This document shows, piece by piece, positions 35,033 through 45,186 of a stretch of 64,000 nucleotides of DNA. The stretch comes from Pseudoalteromonas luteoviolacea NCIMB 1942 (GTDB taxonomy: Bacteria; Pseudomonadota; Gammaproteobacteria; Enterobacterales; Alteromonadaceae), in assembly GCF_001625595.1 (NCBI RefSeq), contig NZ_AUXT01000124.1:1-64000 (forward strand), in the 5' to 3' direction. Positions within the stretch are counted from its first letter, which is position 1. Each line of letters begins with the position of its first letter. A program made the translations under genes and the position numbers. Under the pieces are notes generated by a model. That model did no database searches, was not told where the DNA came from, and saw nothing but the letters and a program-made list of their open reading frames with translations.

Positions 35033-36757
35033 GTGCCACAAAAAATCATCTATTTTATCGTATTGTTAAGCTTATGCTTGCAACCTGCATTGGCAAACAC
35101 AGAACAGTTAATTGACGAAATTAACGTCGAGTCAAAAGTTGATACAGTGACAGAGAATGTCACTCAATATCTTTCAAAATATCAAGGTGTAGCGTTCACA
35201 CATAGCCGCAAAAAAGCGATCGAAAAAGACATTCGTTCAGCATTACAGGCTGTGGGGTTTTACAATTATTCCAGTGTGATTGAATTTGAAGCAGACAAAA
35301 ATGCACTGAATGTTGCACTTGATCTCAAAACGCCCATCTTGTGGCAAAAAATAGAAGTTCGAATTGTGGGAGTTGGACAAGGTGACGTTAATCTACAGCA
35401 AGTTATCGAATCTACTCCTTTGAGGGTTAATACTGTAGTGCGTCATGACACCTACAGTGCAGCAAAAGCACAGCTTGAGAGTGCACTGCTAGAGCGCGGG
35501 TACTTTGATTACACATGGCAGCAGCGCCAGTTGGAAGTAAATCCGCAGCAAGACTGGGCTCAAGCTGTACTTGTAGTTGACTCAGGAGCGCGTTACCGAT
35601 TTGGTGAGCTGATGTTTATTGGTCAATCAAAAGCCCAGCGATTTATAAAAGAACTTGCCCCGTTTACCGTGAACACGCCTTATCAAGCAAAACAGCTAAG
35701 TGAATATAGTCTAGCGCTAAGTGAAACACCCTATTTTGCGAGTGTAAAAGTATATCCGCTGTTAAAGTTTCGCAAATCATTTGAGGTACCTATTCGTGTG
35801 GAGGTTTCAGACAAACCAGAGAATAGTTTTGAGGTCGGCGGTGGTTACAGTACTGATCTAGGTGCAAAGTTTCGAGGAAAATGGAGCAAACCTTGGGTAA
35901 GTGATGGTGGGCACTCCTTTGTGTCAGATCTAAACTTATCGCAACGTCAGCAAGATGTTACCGCGGCCTATACCATACCTATAAGTGACCCCAATTCAGA
36001 TGTTTATCGCGTATTAGGCGGCTATCAATTACAAGATGATCTGACCGAAGGGATAAAAAGCTCCTCTTGGAATATTCAGTTGCAAAGGCAATGGTTACTA
36101 AAAAGCAATTGGGTCAGAACCGCATTTCTTAAGCGTGAGCACGAAAAAAGTGAGCAAGTAGGCCTTAATCTGGATACCGAAATGTTGATCCCAGGTATCA
36201 GTTACGCAAAAAAGCAAAGCCGTGGTGGTATGACTCCCTATTGGGGGAGTGAACAGTTAATTACACTAGAAGCTGCGCATGCGAGTGTCATTTCATCAAC
36301 GTCGCTGTTTAAAATTCATTGGAAGCAAGCTTGGTTACGGCAATATCAGCAGCGTCATATGGTGCTGTTACGTGCCGAGCTCGGCGCGATGGCTGTGAGT
36401 GATTTTGATAAAACCCCATTGAATTTGCGCTTTTTCGCTGGTGGAGATCAAAGTGTAAGAGGGTTTGCATTTCAGTCTATCTCCCCAAGAGGGGAGCTGG
36501 GCCAATTAACTGGCGGCAAGTATTTAGTCACGGCTAGTTCTGAGTACAATTATCAATTTTTGCCAAATTGGCGTGCTGCACTATTTGTGGATGTGGGCAC
36601 TGCAACTAATGATTTTAGTGAAAAGTGGGCACTTGGTGCGGGCTTTGGATTTCGCTATTTGACACCCGTTGGGCCTATTAGGGTTGATCATGCATGGGGG
36701 TTAAGTAAGCCCAGTCATAGTACGCGTTTAAGTATTGTTATAGGGCCAGAAATATAA
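35033..36757 (+). CDS. tamA: Translocation and assembly module outer-membrane subunit TamA
   Basis: This is a 574-residue protein with a GTG start and signal peptide (cleavage near PALA-NTEQ). Three POTRA-like domains occupy about residues 25-265 and an Omp85-type 16-strand barrel the remainder, with the conserved loop-6 motif in FFAGGDQSVRGFAF (about 475-488) and a final barrel strand. With TamB it helps insert outer-membrane proteins and move phospholipids. The stop overlaps the tamB start (TAATG). Confidence 0.95.
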   Translation: MPQKIIYFIVLLSLCLQPALANTEQLIDEINVESKVDTVTENVTQYLSKYQGVAFTHSRKKAIEKDIRSALQAVGFYNYSSVIEFEADKNALNVALDLKTPILWQKIEVRIVGVGQGDVNLQQVIESTPLRVNTVVRHDTYSAAKAQLESALLERGYFDYTWQQRQLEVNPQQDWAQAVLVVDSGARYRFGELMFIGQSKAQRFIKELAPFTVNTPYQAKQLSEYSLALSETPYFASVKVYPLLKFRKSFEVPIRVEVSDKPENSFEVGGGYSTDLGAKFRGKWSKPWVSDGGHSFVSDLNLSQRQQDVTAAYTIPISDPNSDVYRVLGGYQLQDDLTEGIKSSSWNIQLQRQWLLKSNWVRTAFLKREHEKSEQVGLNLDTEMLIPGISYAKKQSRGGMTPYWGSEQLITLEAAHASVISSTSLFKIHWKQAWLRQYQQRHMVLLRAELGAMAVSDFDKTPLNLRFFAGGDQSVRGFAFQSISPRGELGQLTGGKYLVTASSEYNYQFLPNWRAALFVDVGTATNDFSEKWALGAGFGFRYLTPVGPIRVDHAWGLSKPSHSTRLSIVIGPEI

Positions 36758-39700
36758 TGGCAGGAGAACCTGTGAATTTCGATTTTAAAAAACGCTTGTG
36801 GATGAGCGTATGTGCTGCGCTTGTTGTGTTTACATTACTCTTAGTAACTCATACAGGTAACCGAGTGCTTATGGGGCTTATTAACTATTTGGTACCACAG
36901 GTGAACGTTGAAGTACAGGAAGGCAAATTACTATCTGGTGGGTTGGTTTCCATTAACTTTCAGTCTTCATCGGTTAACATCGCGGCCAATAAAGCTCGCA
37001 TAGATTTGACTTGGTTTGACTGTGCAACGGTTTGCTTGTCGGTGAAAGTGGATAATTTAAGGGTTAATTCCTCGCTAACAGAAGCTGGCTCAGAAATGGA
37101 GTCTGTATCAGGTGATGAAATTTACGAACACGCCCAAGAGCAAATATCCCTGCCAATTTCCTTTGCCATAGCTTCATTACAAGTTACTTCCTTTCAGCTG
37201 GAGGCTGGTGATCACTTTATCGAGTTTTCTGACCTAAATGTAAGCGCTGAAGTTCACGACTCCCTTTTACAAGTGACTCATTTTCAAAGTGAGGCAATTC
37301 ATATTGAGCAATTACGATTGCCGAAGGAGCAGGCGAGTCAAGTACCAGATAATCTCGCGCCAGTTATTACGCCAGACCTGTATATTCCTATCGACATTGA
37401 TTTACCTGCGCTACAAATCTCCAATATTGATTATCAACCATTTGAGCAAGCACCTATGTCAGTTGCAGATTTCGAGCTGGCACTGTCAGTCGAATCGCAA
37501 ACAGTTCACGTCGAATCTCTGGCTTTTAGCTATTTACAAAATAGCGCATATGCAGTCATGGATTACGATTTACGCTCAAACTTAATTCATGCCAGTGTCG
37601 GTGTCGCACAGACTAAGGGAGCTCTTTCGGCGGTTATTCAAGGGGATTTAGAGAGCTTAAGTATTAAAAGTAAAGTGTCAGGGAATTTACAAGCCCGAGC
37701 TTTACTGTCGATATCTCCCGCTACACAAAATTGGCCATTTTCTTTGGATGCGCAAATCGGCCGTGCAGATATTGCGCAAATAGCTAAACTGTCTCAAATC
37801 AAGTTAACGGGGCAGGGGAATGCAAATGATTACACATTCTCAATACGGGGAGTTGCCGATTTAAGTCATGCTTATGGACAAATGCAGCCAGCCCATATCC
37901 AAGCTGCAATGAATGGCACTTTGTCCAGTCTAGAGGTGAAAAACAGTCGTATTCAAGTTGATAAAGCCTTCACCGATCTATCCGCTAAAATTGATTGGCA
38001 AGATGGATTAAGTCTCAATATAAATGGCAATTTGGAAAACTTGCCAATCCCTAATATGGGATTTGGTAGTACGCAAAGTGTAAACAATGCTCCTCTAGGC
38101 GCACTGTCTGGCAATTATGCGGTGCAGTTTGACCAATTACGCAGTACATGGAAAGTCAATGTAGAACAATTTAAATTACATGGAGAGATTGCAGAGCAAC
38201 CACTCTCGTTGATGGTTCGAGGCGAGGTAAATGAACAACTACGCGGACACTTGGAGCAAGCCCAATTAGAGTATGGGGCGAGTTCCATCCATATTTCAGG
38301 TGAACTTGGTAAAGAGTTAGATCTGACTGCGAAACTTGATATCAACCAACGAGCAACACCTGTTCTACCAATAGATATTACTTTGCTTGGAGACCTTGAT
38401 ATTACAGGCCTGGCCTCAGCACCAAAAGTGGTCGCTAATACCGCAATATCAACGTTTAAGTACAACGACATTGCATTGACAGATGCACAGTTCTCGTCGG
38501 ATATCGACCTTGCGAAGGACTTTGCTGGCAACGTTTCGATGATGATAGTAGAAGCTAATTTCCCTGGTGTTGAAAAAGGAAAAGTTACATTCAATGCCAA
38601 AGGAAGCCTAGCCAGTCACACGGTGGCTCTAAAGCTAGAAAGTGAACTTGTCTCGGCCGATATGGCAGTCACAGGGCAGCTTGAAAGCGAAAAATGGACT
38701 GCGCATGTCAACAAGACTGATGTTGACATGGCGTCGCTTAAATTAGAACTCAATAACCCCATCGAAGTTTTGGTGTCGGATACGAACCTGTCTATTTCTG
38801 AGCATTGCTGGCGAGTATCCACAGGCCAAGCCTGTTTATGGGCGCAAAGACACAACAAACAAGGTGAAGCCAAAGTAAACTTAATTGACATACCACTTGA
38901 TACAGCATCTGCATGGTTCCCTGACGGGGTATCCGCTGAAGGAAAGCTTACCGGTCAAAGTGAATTGCAATGGGCTGATAATCGTCTTAGTGCTTTGGTT
39001 GGTAAAATAAGCTTACTCAATGGCAAGGTGGCGCTAACTAAATCCAAGGCTGATGCGGAAAACTTACCTGAAGCGCTGTCAACAGCTTTGACAATAAAGT
39101 CCTTTAATATTGATCTCAACGGCAACGCTGATACAGCTAATGTTGATTGGCAAGTACAACTCGATAAACTAGGAGGCTTTAATGGCTCACTGCACTTTCC
39201 TGATATCGCAAACACCAATACTGTGAATGGTTTTATTGATATTGGTGCAATTCAACTTGAAGAGTTTACCCCTTATTTTAGAGTGCTAGCTTGGCCAGAC
39301 CTGACTTTAGCAGGCCAATTGAATGGCCGAATTGAGCTGGCGGGCAATATTACTCACCCTAATGTGCTTGGACAGTTCAAGGTCGCACAGGTATCCGTGC
39401 TATCTAGTTATTTGCCTATGCAAGTGACTGAGCTTGACCTAGATCTAGATGTGAAAGATGATTTGGTGACGTTGAGTGGTAAGTTACGCACGCCAGAATC
39501 TGGTGTGGCGGATATTCATGGTACAGCCTCTTTGTATCCTGACTTGGCTGTTGAGCTTAAGCTCAAAGGACAACGTTTGTTTATGACGCCTATGGCTGGT
39601 GCGCAAGTTGCTCTTTCACCGGATTTACATGTCCAATTTTCTCAACAACAGCTTAATATCATAGGCGAAGTTAATGTGCCATTTGCACGATTTACTTTGA

Positions 39701-40506
39701 GTGCGCTACCTGAAGAAGCCATTTTGGTTAGCGAAGACCAGATGATAATTGGCACGCAGGAACCTCCTCAAAAATCAGCATTAATGGATTTTCAGGCGGA
39801 TATCGATATTAATTTGTTGGATGACGTGCGTGTAGTGGCTTTGGGTCTCGACGCTTATTTAAATGGTGGACTATCTTTAGAAAAGCAGCTAGATACTGCT
39901 ATTTTGGCAGCCGGTGAAGTGTCTTTGCGAGATGGTAAATATACTGCTTTTGGTCAGGATCTATTTATTGAAACGGGTCAGCTCGGTTTTAATGGGCCGT
40001 TAGACAAACCTTATTTGAATATTCGAGCTATTCGTAACCCTGACACAACCGCAAATGGCGTGATAGCAGGCGTTGCTGTACAAGGCAGTATTGCTGAGCC
40101 TGAGTTGATAATTTTTTCTGAGCCAGTAATGGATCAGGCTAAAGCACTAGCATATTTGCTTAATGGTGAGGCGCTGGGGGCAGGAGAAAGCTCTAATAAT
40201 ACTATGTTGGCACAGTTCTTATTGTCAAAAAGCATCGATAAAAGTAAAGGATTGTTTACGAAAGCGGGCAAAAAACTCGGCCTTAAGGATGTAAATCTGG
40301 CTGCAAAAGGTAGTGGAGATGATACACAAGTGGAACTTTCAGGGTACATTACACCTAGTGTACAGGTTAGTTACCGAGTTGGTGTATTCGCATCTTTGAG
40401 TGAAATAGCAGTACGTTATCGAATATTTTCAAAGCTTTATATTGAAGCTACGAGCGGTCTCTACGATAGTATAGACTTGTTGTATAAATTTGATTGGGGT
40501 GATTGA
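36757..40506 (+). CDS. tamB: Translocation and assembly module inner-membrane subunit TamB
   Basis: This is a 1249-residue AsmA-like bridge protein (E. coli 1259). One N-terminal membrane helix (about residues 13-32) is followed by a long repetitive beta-strand region that forms a hydrophobic groove across the periplasm. The C-terminal DUF490/TamB domain includes GQLGFNGPLDKPYLNIRA and the end VQVSYRVGVF...YDSIDLLYKFDW. The ATG overlaps the tamA stop by 1 bp and the gene overlaps its downstream neighbour by 1 bp, so the group is a tight operon. Confidence 0.96.
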   Translation: MAGEPVNFDFKKRLWMSVCAALVVFTLLLVTHTGNRVLMGLINYLVPQVNVEVQEGKLLSGGLVSINFQSSSVNIAANKARIDLTWFDCATVCLSVKVDNLRVNSSLTEAGSEMESVSGDEIYEHAQEQISLPISFAIASLQVTSFQLEAGDHFIEFSDLNVSAEVHDSLLQVTHFQSEAIHIEQLRLPKEQASQVPDNLAPVITPDLYIPIDIDLPALQISNIDYQPFEQAPMSVADFELALSVESQTVHVESLAFSYLQNSAYAVMDYDLRSNLIHASVGVAQTKGALSAVIQGDLESLSIKSKVSGNLQARALLSISPATQNWPFSLDAQIGRADIAQIAKLSQIKLTGQGNANDYTFSIRGVADLSHAYGQMQPAHIQAAMNGTLSSLEVKNSRIQVDKAFTDLSAKIDWQDGLSLNINGNLENLPIPNMGFGSTQSVNNAPLGALSGNYAVQFDQLRSTWKVNVEQFKLHGEIAEQPLSLMVRGEVNEQLRGHLEQAQLEYGASSIHISGELGKELDLTAKLDINQRATPVLPIDITLLGDLDITGLASAPKVVANTAISTFKYNDIALTDAQFSSDIDLAKDFAGNVSMMIVEANFPGVEKGKVTFNAKGSLASHTVALKLESELVSADMAVTGQLESEKWTAHVNKTDVDMASLKLELNNPIEVLVSDTNLSISEHCWRVSTGQACLWAQRHNKQGEAKVNLIDIPLDTASAWFPDGVSAEGKLTGQSELQWADNRLSALVGKISLLNGKVALTKSKADAENLPEALSTALTIKSFNIDLNGNADTANVDWQVQLDKLGGFNGSLHFPDIANTNTVNGFIDIGAIQLEEFTPYFRVLAWPDLTLAGQLNGRIELAGNITHPNVLGQFKVAQVSVLSSYLPMQVTELDLDLDVKDDLVTLSGKLRTPESGVADIHGTASLYPDLAVELKLKGQRLFMTPMAGAQVALSPDLHVQFSQQQLNIIGEVNVPFARFTLSALPEEAILVSEDQMIIGTQEPPQKSALMDFQADIDINLLDDVRVVALGLDAYLNGGLSLEKQLDTAILAAGEVSLRDGKYTAFGQDLFIETGQLGFNGPLDKPYLNIRAIRNPDTTANGVIAGVAVQGSIAEPELIIFSEPVMDQAKALAYLLNGEALGAGESSNNTMLAQFLLSKSIDKSKGLFTKAGKKLGLKDVNLAAKGSGDDTQVELSGYITPSVQVSYRVGVFASLSEIAVRYRIFSKLYIEATSGLYDSIDLLYKFDWGD

Positions 40507-41345
40507 TGCGCTATTTGAGCTTTTTGCTCGTTGTGATTTTTTGTCATGCCGCCGTCGCAAAAGAAGCTAAAGTTGTTAGAGTTACACAGGGCGCACACCC
40601 TTATGTTGTAGATTTGATCAAGCTGGCACTGTCATATCAAGAGGAGTCGTACAAACTTCGCTATATTGACAACATCCCAACGCAAAGCCGTGCAATTAGG
40701 TTATTAGGTAAAGATAACGGGATTGATATCTTTTGGTCAGTAACCAGTTCAGAGCGGGAAAACATCGCACGTGCGGTGCGAGTCCCAATCGTCAAAGGGC
40801 TATTGGGATATCGAATCCTCGTAATAAATGAAGAGAATCAAGAAAAGTTTAGCCAGTTAAATCATATATCTCAGCTCGAGAAATTTCATTTTGGGCTCCG
40901 CTATGATTGGCCCGATCATAGTATTTTTATAGATAATAAGTTATCAGTGAATGAGTTTAAGACGTTTACAGGTGCATTGAATATGCTCAAGTCTAATCGC
41001 TTTGATGCTGTGCCTATTAGTATACTGGAACTGCCTGATCTAGTTAAAAGTTATCAGACATATGCTGAGCAAAAACTGTTACTTTACTACCCATCGGCGG
41101 TATACTTGTTTGTTGAAAAATTCGATCAAGCACTACATAGTGCACTTTCTAGTGGCTTAGACAAAGCTTTGCAAGATGGTCAATTTGAGAAATTATTTAA
41201 GCAATACTTCCATGAACTAGTGAGTGAGTTAGCATTGGAAAGACGCACCTTAATAGAATTAAAAAATCGTCGCCTGCCACCTAGTGCGCCTTTAGAAAAT
41301 CAGCACCTTTGGTATCAACAAGAAATAAAAAATGAAAAAAACTAA
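40506..41345 (+). CDS. Periplasmic solute-binding-like protein (SBP family 3 type)
   Basis: This is a 279-residue secreted protein (signal peptide cleaved near AVA-KEAK). The fold pattern resembles bacterial extracellular solute-binding proteins of family 3: GIDIFWSVTSSEREN and FDAVPISILELPDLV, with a glutamine-rich end. Related proteins in gammaproteobacteria serve as periplasmic sensors or binding proteins without a nearby ABC permease, and none is seen here. ATG 40506 is used; a TTG three bases earlier is unlikely. It overlaps tamB by 1 bp and the next gene by 14 bp, so it belongs to the same operon. Confidence 0.78.
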   Translation: MRYLSFLLVVIFCHAAVAKEAKVVRVTQGAHPYVVDLIKLALSYQEESYKLRYIDNIPTQSRAIRLLGKDNGIDIFWSVTSSERENIARAVRVPIVKGLLGYRILVINEENQEKFSQLNHISQLEKFHFGLRYDWPDHSIFIDNKLSVNEFKTFTGALNMLKSNRFDAVPISILELPDLVKSYQTYAEQKLLLYYPSAVYLFVEKFDQALHSALSSGLDKALQDGQFEKLFKQYFHELVSELALERRTLIELKNRRLPPSAPLENQHLWYQQEIKNEKN

Positions 41346-42213
41346 CGTACTTTTTGCCTCCACTCTGCTTATACTGAGCGGTTGTATGCAGCAGTCAGAC
41401 AAATCGCAAGTAGAGGTTCGCGCTCCAAGCGAAATCATTAATGCGGCAACGCAGTCAAATTGGCGTGAGGTGGACAAGGAAAACATTTTACGTATTACGT
41501 TGGAAACCGGTCACGTCTATGTTGAGCTCAATGAGCAACTTGCGCCAAATCATGTGAACAACATTAAGCTGTTAGCGAGGGAAAAGTTTTACAATGGCCT
41601 CAGTATTTATCGCTTTGTAGAAGGGTTTGTTGCTCAGGGGGGAGATCATACTGATACTAAAACTCCTCAGCATGGTAAAAAAAGAATTGATGCTGAGTTG
41701 TCTTATAAAACAGCTTCTCGTTTGATGATTACTGCGCTTGAAGGCTCTGACGGCTACGCAATTAGGACGGGATTCTTAGATGGCTTTGCAGTAGGGCAGA
41801 ACCCCAATGCAACGAAAACTTGGATGACTCACTGTACTGGGACCTTTGCCATGGCGCGCGGCAATGAAATTAACAGCGGGGGCACAGAATTTTATATTAC
41901 GCTTTCTCCACAGCGTTACTTAGATCGTAATATCACCGTGTTTGGCCGCGTGCTAGAAGGTATGGAGCATGTTCTAAAATTACAGCGTAATCCTACGCCA
42001 GAACGCGAGTATAATCCTATTCTACGAGTGGATGTGCTTAAAGATATCGCCGCTGAAGATAGTGTCCAATTTGAAGTGTTTGACACCAACAGCCCCCTTT
42101 TTGAAGAGCTTATCGCTGCAAGAACTAATCGACCTGAGCCGTGGTTTAAGTTTACGCCAAATTACGCAGATGTTTGTTCAATAGCGGTGCCGACAAGAAG
42201 AAATGTTATGTAG
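41332..42213 (+). CDS. Cyclophilin-type peptidyl-prolyl isomerase lipoprotein
   Basis: This is a 293-residue lipoprotein (lipobox LSGC, Cys at about residue 18). The cyclophilin domain has YRFVEGFVAQGGD (about 97-109), GTFAMARGNEINSGGTEFYIT (about 172-192) and the terminal FGRVLEGMEHV. It would assist folding of periplasmic or outer-membrane proteins, consistent with its place after tamAB. An extra segment between residues 115 and 165 is longer than in PpiA. The stop codon lies inside the terminator hairpin. Confidence 0.9.
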   Translation: MKKTNVLFASTLLILSGCMQQSDKSQVEVRAPSEIINAATQSNWREVDKENILRITLETGHVYVELNEQLAPNHVNNIKLLAREKFYNGLSIYRFVEGFVAQGGDHTDTKTPQHGKKRIDAELSYKTASRLMITALEGSDGYAIRTGFLDGFAVGQNPNATKTWMTHCTGTFAMARGNEINSGGTEFYITLSPQRYLDRNITVFGRVLEGMEHVLKLQRNPTPEREYNPILRVDVLKDIAAEDSVQFEVFDTNSPLFEELIAARTNRPEPWFKFTPNYADVCSIAVPTRRNVM

Positions 42214-42250
42214 AAAAGTGCTGAGAGATTCAGCTCTTTTCTACATTTTA
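42209..42250. terminator. Bidirectional terminator between cyclophilin gene and queF
   Basis: Long inverted repeat: outer arms GTAGAAAAG / CTTTTCTAC and inner arms GCTGA / TTCAGC, with an ATTTTA tail. It includes the cyclophilin stop codon (42211-42213) and ends 1 bp before the queF stop, so both convergent genes share it. Confidence 0.9.
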
Positions 42251-43096
42251 TTATTGGCGATTAATGCGAATATTAATGCTTGTTGTGTCTTGTTCAGTTG
42301 AGCGGAATGGGTTGATATCGAGTCCTCCACGGCGCGTATAACGTGCATAAACTTCTAATTTACTTGGATTCAAATCTCGTTTGATATCGCAGAAAATACG
42401 TTCTACGCACTGTTCGTGAAATTCGTTATGGTCTCGAAATGAAATTAAATATTTTAATAGAGACTCTCGACACACCTTTTTGCCCTCGTAACTAATGACG
42501 ATACTTGCCCAGTCTGGCTGGGAAGTGATGAGGCAATTTGATTTTAGCAGGTGGCTATACAGTGTTTCGTTTACACATTCATCGCTTTCAGTGCGAAGCA
42601 TACCTTTAGAAGGGCTGTAAGTATCGACGTCAACATCTAAGTCGTCAATACAAGTACCTGGAAGTGCGGTAAATGGTATACAGTTAAATTCATCCGGTCC
42701 GTAAAGCTTTACGATGACTTGGCATTGTGACGCTGCACTGAGATCTTCGCTCAGATGTTGTTGTACAGTTTGCTGCGAGTCAAAGCGTGTTTGGTTAAAG
42801 CTGTTGAGATACAGTTTAAATGATTTTGACTCAATAATGTGAGAACTCTGGCATGGGAACGTAAATGTAGCTACGGCAACTTGTGGTTTTCCTTTGCTGT
42901 TTAGCCAAGACAATTCATAACCTGTCCAAGTGTCTTCACCAAAAAAAGGGAGCTTTTTTTCATTTACTGAAATTTGATCCCTATTTAACTTACGAGCAAT
43001 TGGATGCAAAAGAGTTGCATCATATTGAGATGCATATTCGGTTGTTTTACCTAACACTGAAGCTTTTAGCTCAGGTGCATTGTTGTAATCTGTCAT
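42251..43096 (-). CDS. queF: NADPH-dependent 7-cyano-7-deazaguanine reductase
   Basis: This is a 281-residue bimodular (YqcD-type) QueF, the E. coli length. The family segment [17 protein letters not shown] lies near residue 90 and [30 protein letters not shown] near 200-245. It reduces preQ0 to preQ1 in queuosine synthesis. It is divergent from syd, as in E. coli. Confidence 0.96.
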   Translation of the reverse strand: MTDYNNAPELKASVLGKTTEYASQYDATLLHPIARKLNRDQISVNEKKLPFFGEDTWTGYELSWLNSKGKPQVAVATFTFPCQSSHIIESKSFKLYLNSFNQTRFDSQQTVQQHLSEDLSAASQCQVIVKLYGPDEFNCIPFTALPGTCIDDLDVDVDTYSPSKGMLRTESDECVNETLYSHLLKSNCLITSQPDWASIVISYEGKKVCRESLLKYLISFRDHNEFHEQCVERIFCDIKRDLNPSKLEVYARYTRRGGLDINPFRSTEQDTTSINIRINRQ

Positions 43097-43156
43097 GTTT
43101 CACCAATAGTGGTTACAATGGCCCGAATTATAGCGAATTAAAATGAGATTGGCAGT

Positions 43157-43699
43157 ATGGCTTCATTTACAAACCTGATGGAGACGCTCCACACACAATA
43201 TGCGTCGGTAATCGAACAAAACCAAGGGCACCTCCCACTGATTCAGCATGACGTTGACTACCCCAGTCCATGTGAAATAGGGCAGCCTGATGCTCAGGGT
43301 CAAATTCAATGGCAAGCGATGTCTAGGACGCCTACGCAAAACTTGGGTGACTTGGCCAAAGCGCTCGAAACTGAATTTCCATCTGCACTACATGCATTTT
43401 ATGGTGCGGTGTTTGGCGGGAATATTATTGCTCAGTTTGATGGTAATGCAGTTGAGTTGTTGCAAGTGTGGAATGAAGAAGATTTTATTAACCTGCAACA
43501 GAATATAACAGGTCATGTGTTGATGAAGCGTCGATTAAAGCAAGACGACACCATATTCATAGGTCTCACTGAAAAAGAGGACTTGTTGATCACTGTAAAA
43601 CTGAAAACTGGTGAGGTGTGTTTAGAATATGTTGGGAAGCCACCACATCATGTTCTGGCGGCTAGTCTAGAGGAATTTATTGAGAATCTGAACTTTTGA
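43157..43699 (+). CDS. syd: SecY-interacting protein Syd
   Basis: This is a 180-residue protein of Syd size and pattern (LPLIQHDVDYPSPCE, FYGAVFGGNIIAQFDG, DTIFIGLTEKEDLLITV). Syd binds cytosolic loops of SecY. In E. coli syd lies next to queF and csrB; here the queF neighbour is kept and the GGA-rich RNA locus lies about 2.3 kb downstream. Confidence 0.93.
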   Translation: MASFTNLMETLHTQYASVIEQNQGHLPLIQHDVDYPSPCEIGQPDAQGQIQWQAMSRTPTQNLGDLAKALETEFPSALHAFYGAVFGGNIIAQFDGNAVELLQVWNEEDFINLQQNITGHVLMKRRLKQDDTIFIGLTEKEDLLITVKLKTGEVCLEYVGKPPHHVLAASLEEFIENLNF

Positions 43700-44473
43700 T
43701 TACTGAAAGTCCCAAGACATATTCGAAACGAGCTGGCAGTTATCACATTTAAAATCAAAAATACCAAACCAAGGCTCGTCTAATGCCCAATCTCCATCGC
43801 AGCTTGGGCATTTTCTTTGCCGCTCTGTTTCAACGCTAGCTCCACCAACGCGATACAAATAATAGTAAACAGGCTTATTTGTGAGATATCTAATGCGTTT
43901 ACTTAAATCTAGTCCGCGACGCGTTAGATCACTTGAAAGGCTGCTTATCTCTTCCAATGCGGCAAATTCGCAGCGAGTAGCACCATTTATTTGTATTTGA
44001 TCGCATGCCTGCCAGTCTTCTTGCCATTTGATCAAAGCTTTGTAATCACCGTTGGCAATTGCAGGAGTTTTGTAAAGCGGCACAGGCAAAAAATCGTCTC
44101 CACAATATAAAGGGCTGCAAGTATGCACATAGGTTGTGTAGAGAATGAAGCTTGATGGTGATTGGCATTGATCTGCGCCATTTGCATGGATATCTTGGCC
44201 AATGACCTTTACTTTAGGTGCTAATAACCCAGCTTGTTGCAACTGCTCAATTGCATGTTTGACAAAAGGGCTGTGGTGTAGCGGATGCAAAGAGTCCTCT
44301 AGAGGGCTCATAACACGGGTGATGAAGTACCCGTCTTTTAGCACCGTAGGGAATTCATCGCCGATAATCTGGCCGTTAAAGCGCAGCGCATTAACCAAAC
44401 GGTTTATGGCCTGCTCAGCCATATCCAAAGTTGTATCTTGGTAGCAATCAAATGTGAGATCGACAACAAACAT
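43700..44473 (-). CDS. DUF2310 zinc-ribbon protein
   Basis: This is a 257-residue protein ending in a zinc ribbon, CPSCDGDW...CDNCQLVSNMSWDFQ (about 223-257). The rest matches the DUF2310 family of gammaproteobacterial conserved proteins, suspected of nucleic-acid binding through the ribbon but not characterised. It ends 1 bp from the convergent syd stop and is preceded by a short gene on the same strand, with which it forms a likely operon (1-bp gap). Confidence 0.82.
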   Translation of the reverse strand: MFVVDLTFDCYQDTTLDMAEQAINRLVNALRFNGQIIGDEFPTVLKDGYFITRVMSPLEDSLHPLHHSPFVKHAIEQLQQAGLLAPKVKVIGQDIHANGADQCQSPSSFILYTTYVHTCSPLYCGDDFLPVPLYKTPAIANGDYKALIKWQEDWQACDQIQINGATRCEFAALEEISSLSSDLTRRGLDLSKRIRYLTNKPVYYYLYRVGGASVETERQRKCPSCDGDWALDEPWFGIFDFKCDNCQLVSNMSWDFQ

Positions 44474-44474
44474 G

Positions 44475-44738
44475 CTAATTGCGCTCTTCTAAAACGGCCA
44501 ATAACTTGTCGAGCTTTGCTTCAATTCGATCAAGTTGAGAGCGTGCTTCTGGCTCAACCTGTTCTTGCTCGGGCGCTTCAGTTTCAATTGAGTCCGGTGC
44601 ATTTTTATATGCGCTTAACGCTGCAATAATAACAGGCATGGGCACCGTTGCTGTCAGTTTAGATTTCACTGTGGCAACGGTCGGTGTTTTACCTTCCGAA
44701 ACTAAAATACGGATGGCTTTTTGAACAGCAGGGTGCAT
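44475..44738 (-). CDS. Small conserved protein, possible DNA-binding N-terminus
   Basis: This is an 87-residue protein of unknown function. Residues 1-45 suggest a helix-turn-helix-like fold (ILVSEGKTPTVATVKSKL then PMPVIIAALSAYK), and residues 60-87 form a charged coiled coil (RSQLDRIEAKLDKLLAVLEE). It lies 1 bp upstream of the DUF2310 gene, and the pair looks cotranscribed. A role cannot be assigned. Confidence 0.72.
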   Translation of the reverse strand: MHPAVQKAIRILVSEGKTPTVATVKSKLTATVPMPVIIAALSAYKNAPDSIETEAPEQEQVEPEARSQLDRIEAKLDKLLAVLEERN

Positions 44739-44848
44739 AACAAACTACCAATAAATAAAAATGATTTTACCACTTTTAACTTGATTGCCAAATGGCTTAA
44801 AGGTCGCGATTAGTGGTTCGCTTTTTTTAAGCGCTGTGTTGGCTATAG

Positions 44849-45061
44849 TTAGCGTAATAATGCGTCGGATTCGTCGATAACTTCGCTCCAATCCGTGTCT
44901 TCAATGAAGTGTTTCTGACCTTCATTCCAAAATGGAACATCTTCGATAAGCACAAGGCTTTGTAACGTATTGCAATCAATAAACAACGATATTTGTTCAT
45001 CACCGCTTTCTAACCCTAGCTGCGAAAATAATGATTTCAAAGAGTGGTAACTGGTATCCAT
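44849..45061 (-). CDS. DUF2789 family protein
   Basis: This is a small acidic protein of about 70 residues, starting MDTSYHSLKSLFSQLGL and ending DTDWSEVIDESDALL, the pattern of the DUF2789 family. Function is unknown. ATG 45061 is preferred over a TTG six codons upstream because a GAG-type ribosome site (ACGAGATCT) precedes it and the family starts MDTSYH. Confidence 0.82.
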   Translation of the reverse strand: MDTSYHSLKSLFSQLGLESGDEQISLFIDCNTLQSLVLIEDVPFWNEGQKHFIEDTDWSEVIDESDALLR

Positions 45062-45186
45062 ACAGATCTCGTTGAACAAGAAACATACAGAAACTATAGT
45101 AGAAGCAGACGGAATTTATAATAAGAAAGAGACAGCCTTGTGATAAATCCGCGCAACATACTTAACTTGATAACAGGGACATAAAT

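Noticed and set aside
43097..43156. preQ1 riboswitch in the queF-syd gap
   Set aside because: Only 60 bp, with no preQ1-I or -II hairpin and pseudoknot pattern visible on the minus strand.
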